From Methanobacteriota archaeon (GTDB lineage Archaea; Halobacteriota; Methanosarcinia; Methanotrichales; Methanotrichaceae), in assembly GCA_029553285.1 (NCBI GenBank), contig JAKPCO010000080.1, positions 92,664-156,663 on the forward strand: a DNA stretch of 64,000 nucleotides, given 5' to 3'. Positions 1 through 8,537 of this stretch are shown here, piece by piece (position 1 is the first letter of the stretch; every line of letters starts with the position of its first letter). The notes beneath the pieces are model-generated. The model was not told where the DNA came from and did not search any database. It was given only the letters and a program-made list of their open reading frames with translations. Made by a program: the position numbers and the translations under genes.

Positions 1-139
1 AGAACTCGCTGCCTATGGCCGGCAGCGCGATGTTCACGGCTGATGATGTGAAGGCTGTGAGGAACGATCCGATCACTGAGACGACAAGAGCACAGCTCTG
101 TATCCGTTCCGTATCGCTATCTTCTTGGCAGACAACCAT
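1..139 (-). CDS. MFS drug-exporter-like transporter, N-terminal fragment (cut by window edge)
   Basis: Reading the minus strand from the ATG at 139 gives 46 codons that run off the left edge of the window. After about 16 polar residues comes a hydrophobic stretch (CALVVSVIGSFLTAF) followed by SSAVNIALPAIGSEF. The NIALPxIGxEF pattern at the end of transmembrane helix 1 is typical of the major facilitator superfamily, especially the 14-helix DHA2 (EmrB/QacA) exporters. The substrate cannot be told from this piece. The 179 bp between it and the divergent peptidase gene hold no other gene that I can see. Confidence 0.72.
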   Translation of the reverse strand, partial: MVVCQEDSDTERIQSCALVVSVIGSFLTAFTSSAVNIALPAIGSEF

Positions 140-318
140 GCTAATACCTGCTGAAGCGCCCGTTGCATTTGCGAGGATGTATTGCTTTCGGTAATATGAC
201 ACCGCTGAATGGAGTCATTCATGAAGCTGCAAAATAATACAAAAATGAATTTCTGTGTGAACCGGTTGTCACGTCATCCCGGGTTAAAACTTTAAACCGC
301 GTTGGCATAGGAGCACAC

Positions 319-1542
319 ATGAGCGGAGCTGACGAGATATTCGACTCTGGATACATGCTGGATCTCCTCAGAGATCTCATAGCCTTCAGGACGGTTGCAC
401 CACCCGGAAGCTTCTACAATGAGATAGTGGATTACCTTGTTCCGCTGCTCAATGAGATGGGGTTTGCGACGAAAAAGCTCGTGATGCCTGCAGAGGTCTT
501 CGAGTCCAGATGCTCCGATCCCAGGCTCTCGGGGGACAGGGTCAATCTGATCGCAGATATGGATCTCGGCAGGCCAGAGTGGCTGGTGATATACACGCAC
601 CTCGATGTCGTGCCTCCAGGTGACGGATGGTCCACAGATCCTTTCTCGCTCACGATCAGAAACGGCAGAGCATACGGCAGAGGTGTCTCAGACTCAAAGG
701 GGGCTGTCGCAGCGCTTATCGCTGCCCTCAGAGGCATTCTGGCTGAGAGAAAGCCGAAGTACAACCTCCGCCTGCTTCTGACGACCGATGAGGAGGTTGG
801 AGGCTACTCAGGGCTGTGCTATCTTGCGGATTCCGGAATGGTCCGGGGAGACAAGATGCTCTGCATGGACGGATTCTCCGATGATGTGGTCATCGGATCG
901 AACGGCATAATCACCTGGGAGGTCACGGTGAAGGGAAGAGCGGTTCACAGTGGATCCAGCTTTCTCGGAGATAACGCGATCGAGAAGTCGCTTCCTGTGA
1001 TCGATGCAATACTCATGCACAAGCGAGAGGTCGAAAAGAAGAGATCATCGCTTCCCGCAAGCTCTGTGCTGAGGGACAAAGGGATAGAGAACATGATGCC
1101 GATCCTGAACATAAACGTGATACATGGAGGCATAAAGGAGAACATCGTGCCTGACAGGTGCGTCTTCCGCGGTGACAGGAGGGTGATTCCGGAGGAGAGG
1201 ATGGAGGATGCCATGAATGAGCTTGAGGGGATCGTCAAACGCTTCGGCCCCGACATCGACATGAGAATGTGGCCTGGGTATCCTCCCATGAGGATGGATC
1301 CAGAGCACCCCTGGGTTCTTGAGGTTAAGGAGGCGGTGAGGAGGGCCACCGGATCAGAGCCGCATCTATCGGGAGCACAGGGGAGCCTTGACCAGGCGTA
1401 TGCGACAGAGGTCACAAAGATCCCTGCAGCAGTCTACGGTGTCGGAAGGCAGCTCGAGAGCAATGCGCATGGCATCGATGAGAACGTAAGTGTCGAGGAC
1501 CTCGTGAGCTACATGCGGTTCATCAGGGAGCTTCTGCTCTAG
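319..1542 (+). CDS. M20-family metallopeptidase / deacylase (ArgE/DapE/CPG2 type)
   Basis: A 407-residue zinc hydrolase of the M20 family, which cleaves amide bonds of N-acyl amino acids or small peptides in the cytoplasm. The metal-site motifs are in order: THLDVVPPGDGW with His94 and Asp96, YGRGVSDSKG with the bridging Asp125, and TTDEEVGGYSG with the catalytic pair Glu158-Glu159. The middle insert (about residues 185-300) corresponds to the dimerisation domain, and a late SGAQGSLDQAY segment and NAHGIDE carry the remaining ligand positions. The start ATG follows a weak GGAG. Family members include succinyl-diaminopimelate desuccinylase and acetylornithine deacetylase; the sequence alone does not choose between them, and it stands alone rather than in a lysine or arginine operon. 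Confidence 0.85.
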   Translation: MSGADEIFDSGYMLDLLRDLIAFRTVAPPGSFYNEIVDYLVPLLNEMGFATKKLVMPAEVFESRCSDPRLSGDRVNLIADMDLGRPEWLVIYTHLDVVPPGDGWSTDPFSLTIRNGRAYGRGVSDSKGAVAALIAALRGILAERKPKYNLRLLLTTDEEVGGYSGLCYLADSGMVRGDKMLCMDGFSDDVVIGSNGIITWEVTVKGRAVHSGSSFLGDNAIEKSLPVIDAILMHKREVEKKRSSLPASSVLRDKGIENMMPILNINVIHGGIKENIVPDRCVFRGDRRVIPEERMEDAMNELEGIVKRFGPDIDMRMWPGYPPMRMDPEHPWVLEVKEAVRRATGSEPHLSGAQGSLDQAYATEVTKIPAAVYGVGRQLESNAHGIDENVSVEDLVSYMRFIRELLL

Positions 1543-1587
1543 ACTTCAAAGGTGTCTCTCAGATGTGTCTCTCGATACGAGAGCGAG

Positions 1588-2016
1588 ATGTGTGGAATAT
1601 CTGGTGATGGCTTGAAGGTAGTGGCTGTTGTGGGTCACCACAAGTCTGGGAAGACCACACTGATCGAGGCTCTGGTAAAAGCCCTCAAGAGGTACGGCCG
1701 TGTGGGGACGGTGAAGCACATGCCAGGGCATCATGTCGACCAGGGCGACACGCACAGGCATCTCATGGCCGGTGCAGATGTCGTCATCGGCATCGGCCTG
1801 GGCCAGATCGTGGTGACCCCTGAGGGGAGCCTCGAGTCTGCCCTCGAGGAGATGCAAAACCGAGGTATCGATTTTGTCATACTCGAGGGGTTCAAGAGCA
1901 GCCACTACCCGAAGATAGCCATCGGCGGTATAGATGTACCAAACAAGATGTGTGATGTGCATGATGTGAACGATTCCACTGTGGATCATCTCGTGAGCAT
2001 GATCCTCTCGCTCTGA
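1588..2016 (+). CDS. mobB: Molybdopterin-guanine dinucleotide biosynthesis protein MobB
   Basis: A GTP-binding P-loop adaptor of molybdenum cofactor biosynthesis, about 142 residues. The Walker A motif GHHKSGKTTL sits at residues 16-25, followed by the MobB-typical GTVKHMPGHH and DTHRHLMAGAD segments and DFVILEGFKSSHYPKIAIGG near the C-terminus. The open frame extends upstream to a GTG at 1552, and a TTG at 1612 is also in frame. ATG 1588 is preferred because it leaves about 14 residues before the P-loop strand, as in other MobB proteins, but the start is not secure. It is 45 bp downstream of the M20 peptidase and may be co-transcribed. moeA elsewhere in the window (34.0 kb) belongs to the same pathway; molybdenum or tungsten cofactors serve formylmethanofuran dehydrogenase in methanogens. 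Confidence 0.88.
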   Translation: MCGISGDGLKVVAVVGHHKSGKTTLIEALVKALKRYGRVGTVKHMPGHHVDQGDTHRHLMAGADVVIGIGLGQIVVTPEGSLESALEEMQNRGIDFVILEGFKSSHYPKIAIGGIDVPNKMCDVHDVNDSTVDHLVSMILSL

Positions 2017-2136
2017 TCTGAGCCGCCCTGATACCCCACCTTCCCGAGAGATGCGTTTTTCGTTTATGTGTATGGAGGTGCTCCGCAGCCCTGTGCGTCA
2101 TTTTTGTATAAATATGTCAATGTTTTCTCTGTTTCA

Positions 2137-2150
2137 GGAAAACTTTTTCC
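2137..2150. promoter_or_regulatory. Palindromic operator candidate, GGAA-N6-TTCC (NrpR-like)
   Basis: GGAAAACTTTTTCC is an interrupted palindrome ending 15 nt before the TATA box of the ABC transporter operon, and a further half site TGGAAA follows at 2157. GGAA-N6-TTCC is the consensus described for the nitrogen repressor NrpR in Methanococcus. Whether the same consensus holds in this lineage is unknown (Methanosarcina sites differ), so this is a candidate only. Confidence 0.4.
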
Positions 2151-2165
2151 AATTTATGGAAAACA

Positions 2166-2173
2166 CTTTATAG
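2166..2173 (+). promoter_or_regulatory. TATA box of the ABC-transporter operon
   Basis: CTTTATAG lies about 26 nt before the GTG at 2196. This is the archaeal TATA-to-start spacing, so the transcript would begin at or just before the start codon (leaderless or nearly so). A second TATA-like stretch, TGTATAAATA, lies further upstream near 2106. Confidence 0.5.
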
Positions 2174-2195
2174 CGAGCGATCCCCTGAGAAAGCG

Positions 2196-3185
2196 GTGAG
2201 GATATTGAGGCACATGCTTGTCTTCCTGATCGTCGGATTGGTGGTTGTGGCCTCGCTGGGCTGCATAACAAAAACACCATCCGAGAACATAACACTCAGA
2301 ATCGGCTACCAGCCGAGCACCCATCAGATAGCGGAGATGGTCGCGATGGAGAAGGGCTGGTGGCTTGAGGATCTCAGGCCTTTTGGGGTCACAGCAGTCG
2401 AGGAGTACGAGTTCCCCTCAGGACCGCCGGAGATGCAGGCGATGCTTGCCGGCAGCCTGGATGTCGCCTATGTTGGGACTGCACCGCCGATATCTGCGAT
2501 CGCGGGAGGTCTTGATGCGAAGATAGTCGCAGGAGTCAACACCAACGGCTCTGCTCTTGTGCTTGCCCCGGATAAGGAGTACAAAGGCCCCGAGTCGCTG
2601 AAGGGCATGAGCATAGCGACATTCCCGCCAGGCTCGATCCAGGATACTGTTCTCAAAAAGTGGCTGAAGGAGAACGGCATCGATCCATCAGAAGTAAAGA
2701 TACTTCCGATGGGCCCGGGTGATGCTGTGACAGCGATGTTCGCCGGCCAGGTCGACGGCTCGCTGCTGCCCGAGCCATCGCCGTCGGTGATAGAGATGGC
2801 CAACAGGGGACGGGTCGCTGTCTACTCTGGAGAGATGTGGCCGAACCATGCCTGCTGCAGCCTGGTCGTCAGCGGTAAGCTCATCAGGGAGCATCCGGAG
2901 CTTGTTGAGCAGATAGTGAAGACGCACATCAAGGCCACAGAGTATGTGCATGCTCATCCTGATGAGGCAGCGAGGATATATGCCAACAGGACGAAGCAGG
3001 ATCTCAGCGTTGTGGAGTATTCGATGGAGCACTGGGATGGTAGATGGATAAGCGATCCCCATCTGCAGATCCCGTCCACCATGGAGTATGCCAGGGTCAA
3101 CTACGAGCTGAAGTACATAAGCAGAATGCCATCCGAAGAGGAGCTCTTCGATGTGAGCTTCTACGATAAGGCGTGGGGTGAGTGA
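2196..3185 (+). CDS. ABC transporter substrate-binding lipoprotein, NitT/TauT (SsuA/TauA) type
   Basis: A 329-residue extracytoplasmic solute receptor. The N-terminus is a lipoprotein signal: Arg-containing n-region, hydrophobic core, then lipobox ASLGC with Cys23 as the lipidation site. Next comes the NMT1/SsuA fold, with IGYQPSTHQIAEMVAMEKG at the start of lobe 1, AMLAGSLDVAYVGTAPPI (ligand contact region) and GMSIATFPPGSIQDTVLKKW in the second lobe. Homologues bind nitrate, taurine, alkanesulfonates or thiamine precursors; the ligand here is not readable. The start is GTG 2196, placed by the TATA box. It overlaps the permease gene by 8 bp, so the two are certainly co-transcribed. No ATPase gene follows. 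Confidence 0.88.
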   Translation: MRILRHMLVFLIVGLVVVASLGCITKTPSENITLRIGYQPSTHQIAEMVAMEKGWWLEDLRPFGVTAVEEYEFPSGPPEMQAMLAGSLDVAYVGTAPPISAIAGGLDAKIVAGVNTNGSALVLAPDKEYKGPESLKGMSIATFPPGSIQDTVLKKWLKENGIDPSEVKILPMGPGDAVTAMFAGQVDGSLLPEPSPSVIEMANRGRVAVYSGEMWPNHACCSLVVSGKLIREHPELVEQIVKTHIKATEYVHAHPDEAARIYANRTKQDLSVVEYSMEHWDGRWISDPHLQIPSTMEYARVNYELKYISRMPSEEELFDVSFYDKAWGE

Positions 3186-3966
3186 GATAAGTAGAGAATC
3201 TGGTAAACTCAGAAGGGAGTGGGCTCAGCCCCTCCCCCTCATCGGAATGCTGGCTGTATGGCAGATCTCTGCCATGCTCGTGAACGACTCGCTTGTGCTT
3301 CCAAGCTTTACTGACGTGGTGAGCGCCTTCGGCTCCAGCTGGGGGGACATATTCTTTCGGGACCTGCCAGTGAGCCTGCTGCACTTCTTCCTCGGGATAT
3401 TCGCCGGCATGATCATAGCAATGCCTCTTGGCATGGGCATGGGCTGGTCCAGGTCTGTGGACAGGATCGTTGATCCCATAATAGAGGTGGTCAGGCCGAT
3501 ACCACCCCTGGCCTGGATACCATTCGCTATCGTCTGGTTCGGGCTCACACATGAGTCGGCGGGGTTCATAGTCTTCATCGGCGCCGTCTTCCCGATACTG
3601 ATAAACACATACGTCGGGTTCAGGAACCTGCCCAGGGTTTATGTGGAATCGGCGATGGTCCTGGGAGCGACGAGGGACAGGGATCTGATACGGTATGTGG
3701 CGCTTCCATACGCGCTCCCATCCATAGCTGCAGGAATAAGAATCGCGATGGGAATAGCCTGGATGTGTCTCGTTGCGGCAGAGATGTTCGGCGTCAGCAC
3801 GAGCGGCCTCGGATACAGGATATGGTCTTACTACTACCTGCACAAGATGGATCACGTCCTGCTATACATGATCGTTCTGGGCATGCTCGGCCTCTTCATC
3901 GACAAGGCGTTCAGGGGCATAATCGAGGACAGGCTTCTCAGATGGCGGGTCGGGCTCACGCAGTGA
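3178..3966 (+). CDS. ABC transporter permease, SsuC/TauC type
   Basis: A 262-residue integral membrane subunit with about six hydrophobic helices. The cytoplasmic EAA coupling loop is visible as ESAMVLGATRDRDLIRYVAL followed by PYALPSIAAGIRIAMG, and the region PIPPLAWIPFAIVWFG is characteristic of the nitrate/sulfonate/taurine permeases (BPD_transp_1). It starts at GTG 3178 inside the end of the receptor gene. It is the partner of that receptor; the third component, an SsuB/TauB-like ATPase, is not downstream (an inverted-repeat element and then adenine deaminase follow), so an ATPase from another locus must serve it. Confidence 0.88.
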   Translation: MSEISRESGKLRREWAQPLPLIGMLAVWQISAMLVNDSLVLPSFTDVVSAFGSSWGDIFFRDLPVSLLHFFLGIFAGMIIAMPLGMGMGWSRSVDRIVDPIIEVVRPIPPLAWIPFAIVWFGLTHESAGFIVFIGAVFPILINTYVGFRNLPRVYVESAMVLGATRDRDLIRYVALPYALPSIAAGIRIAMGIAWMCLVAAEMFGVSTSGLGYRIWSYYYLHKMDHVLLYMIVLGMLGLFIDKAFRGIIEDRLLRWRVGLTQ

Positions 3967-4017
3967 GCACGCCCTGGCGATTTTTAGGGTTCGTGTCCGG
4001 AGGACCGTATGAACCTT

Positions 4018-4132
4018 CGCTCTTTATTCAGCAACTTGGAAGCCATGCAGGCCGTTTGATGAATGCACTCATTCGCTCGCCAGGAGCGGTGGGAGAGAGA
4101 TGTTTTGGAGCGTCGTCAGATGGGTAAGAGCG
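4018..4132 (-). mobile_element. MITE-like inverted-repeat element, copy A (115 bp) with perfect 8-bp target duplication
   Basis: Ends read CGCTCTTTATTC on the left and GATGGGTAAGAGCG on the right, so the terminal CGCTCTT and AAGAGCG are inverted repeats. The 8 bp on each side are identical (TGAACCTT at 4010-4017 and 4133-4140), which is the mark of a transposition target duplication. Internal sequence (TATTCAGCAACTTG, GAATGCACTCATTCGCTCGC) matches the reverse complement of copy E1 at 50.7 kb. It has no coding capacity and lies between the permease stop and the adenine deaminase start. Confidence 0.82.
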
Positions 4133-4247
4133 TGAACCTTTTTCAACAACCTGGATGTGCCTCCTAAAATTCATCCGGCTCTGAGAGATCGAGCTCCTGC
4201 AGGGCAGAGCTATATTGCAGGCTGCATGATGTTATGCAGGTGATTCC

Positions 4248-5951
4248 TTGAGGATCAGGGATCTGATAGCTGCAGCGAGGGGTGAGCTTGAGGCAGATCT
4301 CCTCCTGGAGGGCGGGGAGCTGGTCAACGTCTTCTCGGGAGAGATACACAGGGCCGACGTCTCGATTTACGGCGGATACGTGGCAGGTTTCGACTGCTCG
4401 AGCGCCAGGAGAGTGATCTCTGTTGAAGATATGCTGATAGCGCCGGGTTTCATAGATGCTCATGTGCACATGGAGAGCTCCATGGTGATGCCATCAGAGT
4501 ACGCGAGGGCTGTCGTACCGCGCGGGACGCTCGCGGTGATAGCAGATCCGCATGAGATCGCGAACGTCATGGGCGTGGAGGGGATATCATATCTGCTCAG
4601 AAGCGCAGAGGGCATCCCGATGAGGTTTTTTGTGACAGCACCATCATGCGTGCCCGCGACCCCATTGGAGACGTCAGGCGCTGCTCTGGGCGTTAGCGAG
4701 ATCGCCAGCCTCCTCGAGGATCCCAGGGTCGTGGGTCTGGGGGAGATGATGAACTATCCCGGAGTCGTACACGGAGACGGGTCCGTGCTCGCTAAGCTGG
4801 AGGTCGCTGCCTCGAAGAACAAGACCATCTGCGGCCATGCGCCAGGGCTGAGGGGCGGGGATCTCCACGCGTATGCTGCCGCGCTAATAGAGAACAACCA
4901 CGAGTGCACAGGAGCAGATGAGGCGATGGAGCAGCTCCGCTCAGGCATATGCATAATGATCAGGGAGGGCAGCGCGGCGAGGAATCTCGATGACCTTGTG
5001 AGGATCATCAGGGATTACAACACTCCAAACATCATGCTCTGCACAGACGATCTCGATCCAAGAGATCTCATGGAGAGGCACATCGACCGGATGATAAGAA
5101 GAATCACAGATGCCGGCATCGATCCGGTTGCTGCGATACAGATGGCCACGATCAACCCCGCGCGCCACTTCGGGCTTCGCAGGACAGGTGCTGTCGCCCC
5201 AGGATACAGGGCTGACATCGCTGTTATGGACCATGATTTTAATGTGAGGCGCGTGATCTTCGAGGGCAGGGAGGTGGCCAGGGACGGTAAGCTCACAGCG
5301 AGTTTTGAATCGAAGAGGCTGCCGCTGCAGAGCAGCATGAATGTTCGGATGCCCATAAGGCGCGAGTCATTCAGAATCCCTGCAGCGGGCAGGATCGCGA
5401 GGGTGATCAGAGTTGTGCCGAACCAGATTCTGACAGAGATGATTGCGGCGCGCTCTGCTGTGAGGGATGGAAAGGTCGTCTCAGATACGGTGAATGACAT
5501 CCTCAAGATAGCTGTGGTTGAGAGGCACAGGGCCACAGGCAATCTGGGACTGGGCCTGGTGAGCGGGTTTGGACTGAAGAGAGGCGCGATCGCGAGCTCT
5601 GTCTCACACGACTCCCATAACATCACAGTCGTTGGAGCTGACGATGAGAACATGCTCAGAGCTGTGGAATCCCTGATATCCATGGGCGGTGGGTGGGTTG
5701 CCGTCGATGGGAAAGCACTTGCTTCTTTGTCCCTGCCGATCGCGGGTCTGTTATCTGAGCGATGCCTGGAGGATGTGGTAGAGGATGTGGAGGATGTTAT
5801 CTCAGCAGCTCACTCCCTTGGATCAGAGCTTGAGGATCCATTCATGACGCTCTCCTTCATGGCTCTGCCGGTCATACCCGAGCTCAGGATCACGGACAGA
5901 GGGCTTGTGGATGTGAGGGAGTTCAGGCACGTTCCTCTGTTTATGGAGTGA
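4248..5951 (+). CDS. ade: Adenine deaminase
   Basis: A 567-residue amidohydrolase converting adenine to hypoxanthine and ammonia in purine salvage. The metal-binding motif GFIDAHVHMESSM is present (Asp70, His72, His74), followed by VVPRGTLAVIADPHEIANVMG, GLGEMMNYPGV, the KTICGHAPGLRG and HECTGADEA segments, and CTDDLDPRDL with the catalytic Asp. The C-terminal adenine-deaminase domain includes GLKRGAIASSVSHDSHNI and MGGGWV. Length and motif order match the family. The likely start is TTG 4248 with GGTG five bases upstream; no in-frame ATG fits better. The radical SAM gene begins 9 bp after its stop. Confidence 0.93.
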   Translation: MRIRDLIAAARGELEADLLLEGGELVNVFSGEIHRADVSIYGGYVAGFDCSSARRVISVEDMLIAPGFIDAHVHMESSMVMPSEYARAVVPRGTLAVIADPHEIANVMGVEGISYLLRSAEGIPMRFFVTAPSCVPATPLETSGAALGVSEIASLLEDPRVVGLGEMMNYPGVVHGDGSVLAKLEVAASKNKTICGHAPGLRGGDLHAYAAALIENNHECTGADEAMEQLRSGICIMIREGSAARNLDDLVRIIRDYNTPNIMLCTDDLDPRDLMERHIDRMIRRITDAGIDPVAAIQMATINPARHFGLRRTGAVAPGYRADIAVMDHDFNVRRVIFEGREVARDGKLTASFESKRLPLQSSMNVRMPIRRESFRIPAAGRIARVIRVVPNQILTEMIAARSAVRDGKVVSDTVNDILKIAVVERHRATGNLGLGLVSGFGLKRGAIASSVSHDSHNITVVGADDENMLRAVESLISMGGGWVAVDGKALASLSLPIAGLLSERCLEDVVEDVEDVISAAHSLGSELEDPFMTLSFMALPVIPELRITDRGLVDVREFRHVPLFME

Positions 5952-5960
5952 CGGAAGGCC

Positions 5961-7076
5961 ATGTCCGGGCTGGACATATGGTTCAGGTGGAGCAGAAAGA
6001 ACAGGTACACGATAGCAGCTCTGCTCCCGCTTGTGAGCGGCGCCAGGCTTGCGGATGCGCCCAGACCCGGAATAATGCTCTACAGCATTGCGACTCCGCA
6101 GGCTGAGGAGGTTTACAGAGAGGTTGATTCAGCCCGCAGTTCAGGTATGAGATCCATATTCATCGCAGGTGGGCCTCACCCATCTGCAAGACCTGAGGAG
6201 GTCCTCAGGCACTTTGATTACGTCGTCATTGGCGAGGGCGAGGAGACGCTCCCGGAGCTCATCGATGCTCTCCGCTCAGGCCGCGATCCGGCGTCTGTAA
6301 AGGGAATAGCATACATGAAGGACGGGGAGCTCGCCGTGACAGAGCGCAGGGATTTCGTGGATCTGGATCGATACCCCTCTTTCTCACGCCCCCTTCTCGC
6401 GCCGATAGAGATAACCAGGGGCTGTCCATGGGGATGCGCATACTGCCAGACGCCCAGGCTCTGCGGGAGCGTCATGCGTCACCGCTCCATACCATCGATT
6501 CTCAGCCATGCGAGGATGCACATGGATCTGAGGTTCACGTCTCCGAACGCGCTCGCATACGGTTCAGACGGTCTCAGACCCAGACTGGAGAAGGTCGAGC
6601 TGCTCCTCAAAACCCTCTCAGAGCTCGGAAGGCCGATCTACTTCGGCACGTTTCCATCAGAGGTGCGGCCGGATTTCGTCTCGGAGAGATCGCTCGAGCT
6701 CATAACCACGTACTGCACGAACCGAACGCTCAGCATAGGTGGGCAGTCAGGAAGCGACAGGGTTTTGAGATCGATCAACAGGGGTCATTGTGTGCATGAT
6801 ATCGAGATGGCATGCGAGCTCTGCATCGATCATGAGGTGGTGCCGAATGTCGATCTGATACTCTGCCTTCCCGGGGAGAGCGAGGAGGATCAGATGCTCA
6901 CAGTCGAACTGGCAGAGCAGATAGTGAGAATGGGAGGCAGGGTCAGAGCCCACAGGTTCATGCCTCTGCCGGGAACACCGCTGGAATCCCAGGAGCCATC
7001 GCCCCTCCTGAGGGAGGCGGAGCTCAGGCTGGGCCGGCTGGCGCTGGCCGGAAAACTGAAAGGAAGGCTGCATTAG
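5961..7076 (+). CDS. B12-binding-domain radical SAM protein (MJ1487-like)
   Basis: A 371-residue iron-sulfur enzyme. Residues 20-130 form a cobalamin-binding-like Rossmann domain (SGMRSIFIAGGPHPSARPEE, FDYVVIGEGEETLPELIDAL). The radical SAM motif is ITRGCPWGCAYCQTP with cluster cysteines 155, 159 and 162, followed by a TIM-barrel portion (IGGQSGSDRVLRSINRGH, VPNVDLILCLPGESEEDQ). Members of this archaeal family have no experimentally assigned reaction that I know of; by architecture it could be a methyltransferase or methylthiotransferase. It is probably translated with ade (9-bp gap). Its stop overlaps the 3' end of the convergent small gene at 7073. Confidence 0.85.
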   Translation: MSGLDIWFRWSRKNRYTIAALLPLVSGARLADAPRPGIMLYSIATPQAEEVYREVDSARSSGMRSIFIAGGPHPSARPEEVLRHFDYVVIGEGEETLPELIDALRSGRDPASVKGIAYMKDGELAVTERRDFVDLDRYPSFSRPLLAPIEITRGCPWGCAYCQTPRLCGSVMRHRSIPSILSHARMHMDLRFTSPNALAYGSDGLRPRLEKVELLLKTLSELGRPIYFGTFPSEVRPDFVSERSLELITTYCTNRTLSIGGQSGSDRVLRSINRGHCVHDIEMACELCIDHEVVPNVDLILCLPGESEEDQMLTVELAEQIVRMGGRVRAHRFMPLPGTPLESQEPSPLLREAELRLGRLALAGKLKGRLH

Positions 7077-7408
7077 AGGTAGAACTGCCTGAACGGGAGC
7101 ATGTAGCTGTCCTGGAGCTCGTATCTGATCAGTATCTCCTTTGGACGCACCTCAATCTCCCTGACGGCCTGCGAGAACATGTACCACACATACCCTCTCT
7201 GTGGTATCTTGTACTTGTCGGGGAGCGTTGATGCAAAACCTGATGCGTTCAGGATGTATGTGCGCAGGAGCTCGCTGCCCGACGCGAACAGGAACGGCAG
7301 GCTCAGCTTATCAAGTGCTTCTGCGCTCTTTCCCTCAAGCCTGAGCCGCTCCAGAAGAAAGTCGCGGATATCCTCCTCGTTTATGACAAGCTCACGCATC
7401 TCGCTCAT
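7073..7408 (-). CDS. Conserved hypothetical protein, 111 residues
   Basis: I do not recognise a family. The protein is small, soluble and mixed alpha/beta, rich in acidic and leucine residues (EEDIRDFLLERLRLEGKSAE, then KIPQRGYVWYMFSQ and EILIRYELQDS). The N-terminal half looks helical and the C-terminal part carries aromatic residues and ends in PFRQFYL. There are no cysteine pairs, signal peptide or membrane segment. It is the last gene of the minus-strand group that starts with the glycosyltransferases and ends convergently, four bases into the radical SAM gene. ATG 7408 is preceded by a possible GGTGAT. Confidence 0.6.
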   Translation of the reverse strand: MSEMRELVINEEDIRDFLLERLRLEGKSAEALDKLSLPFLFASGSELLRTYILNASGFASTLPDKYKIPQRGYVWYMFSQAVREIEVRPKEILIRYELQDSYMLPFRQFYL

Positions 7409-7563
7409 GGTATCACCCTATGAGAGAGGTGGATTATAAAATTAGCTGCTCCCCAACACCTCTGAACACGGGATGCTGTGAGCATGTGGAGCAACTCAGG
7501 CGCGACTCGTTCCGGAAAATCTGGGAGCTGCCCTGATGGCTGTATCCCAGTCAGGAGAACATT

Positions 7564-8451
7564 CTACACGGTGGTGATCTTCCGGTACATCATCGCGTGA
7601 ATGCTGCTGATGCCGAAGATCTTTGATATCCGCCGGATATCCTCTGAAGTTGGGGTGGATGGCCTGGCTGGAGGCACCGGCCTGCACTCCCTCGCAAACA
7701 CGCGCCCCCCACGCATCCTGGAGCATGCAAAACCTCCTGCATTCCCCTTCACGAAGATCTCCCCTGATCTCATCTCCGTCGCCGTGAAATCCTCTGTGTC
7801 GCCATGCACCACCAGAGTCCCCCCACTCAGCAGAACCCCTGTGTTTCTGCCCGAGCTGCCATGGATCTCGAGAACTCCAGAGCGCATGAGAATCCCGGCG
7901 CTCATTCCCGCATTCCCGAAGAGCTCGATCCTCCCGGGAGATACGTTCCTCGCCCCTATCGTCTCTCTTGTTATACCATCTGATATCCTCAGAACGCCAT
8001 CAGAAAACTCATTCGGATGCATCGGGGAATATCCCTTCTCCAGAAGTTCTGTTATGGATACAAACTTTCTGTACCCGGAGAGATCGCTCTCCAACTCAAT
8101 GACATTGCCAAGCGGCTCCTCGACCCTGCCGCTGACGTAGATCGCGCCTCTGATCATCGAGATGCCCATTCTCGGGCCCACATCCCCATCCACGATCACA
8201 TCTCCCACATCCAAAGCGCCACCGCTCCCGCCCAGCCTCATCAGATCCACGCCCATGCTGGAGCAGAGCCTGCTCCCTGCATCCCCAATAATCCTCACGC
8301 TCTCGCCGCGCCTGAGCGCATCCACCAGAGATCTGTAGCTCCATCCATCGATATTAGCATCCGGATCGAAACGCGAGCCCCTGTGCTGCCAGTAGAAATC
8401 GAATGTGAAATCGCAGATACATTTCTCGCCTGATGCCCTGATGATTATCAT
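7564..8451 (-). CDS. GXGXG beta-helix protein, similar to formylmethanofuran dehydrogenase subunit C
   Basis: A 295-residue protein whose C-terminal half (about residues 165-260) is a run of GXGXG repeats: ELFGNAGMSAGILMRSG, IHGSSGRNTGVLLSGG, VHGDTEDFTATEMRSGE and VKGNAGGFACSRMRGGRV. This right-handed beta-helix occurs in FwdC/FmdC and the C-terminal domain of glutamate synthase. The N-terminal part carries earlier, weaker turns (IIGDAGSRLCSSMG, VDGDVGPRMGISMIRG). No fwdA, fwdB or fwdD gene is adjacent, so it is a stand-alone paralogue. It may be a scaffold for another amidotransferase-like complex or an auxiliary of the CO2-fixing enzyme; this is inference. Confidence 0.75.
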   Translation of the reverse strand: MIIIRASGEKCICDFTFDFYWQHRGSRFDPDANIDGWSYRSLVDALRRGESVRIIGDAGSRLCSSMGVDLMRLGGSGGALDVGDVIVDGDVGPRMGISMIRGAIYVSGRVEEPLGNVIELESDLSGYRKFVSITELLEKGYSPMHPNEFSDGVLRISDGITRETIGARNVSPGRIELFGNAGMSAGILMRSGVLEIHGSSGRNTGVLLSGGTLVVHGDTEDFTATEMRSGEIFVKGNAGGFACSRMRGGRVFARECRPVPPARPSTPTSEDIRRISKIFGISSIHAMMYRKITTV

Positions 8452-8537
8452 CGAGTCACTCTCCTGGTGACCTCAATGAGCATGAATGCCTGTTGCGGCA
8501 TTCTCCTGAATCATTCCAGGAAGCCATGCGGTATGGC

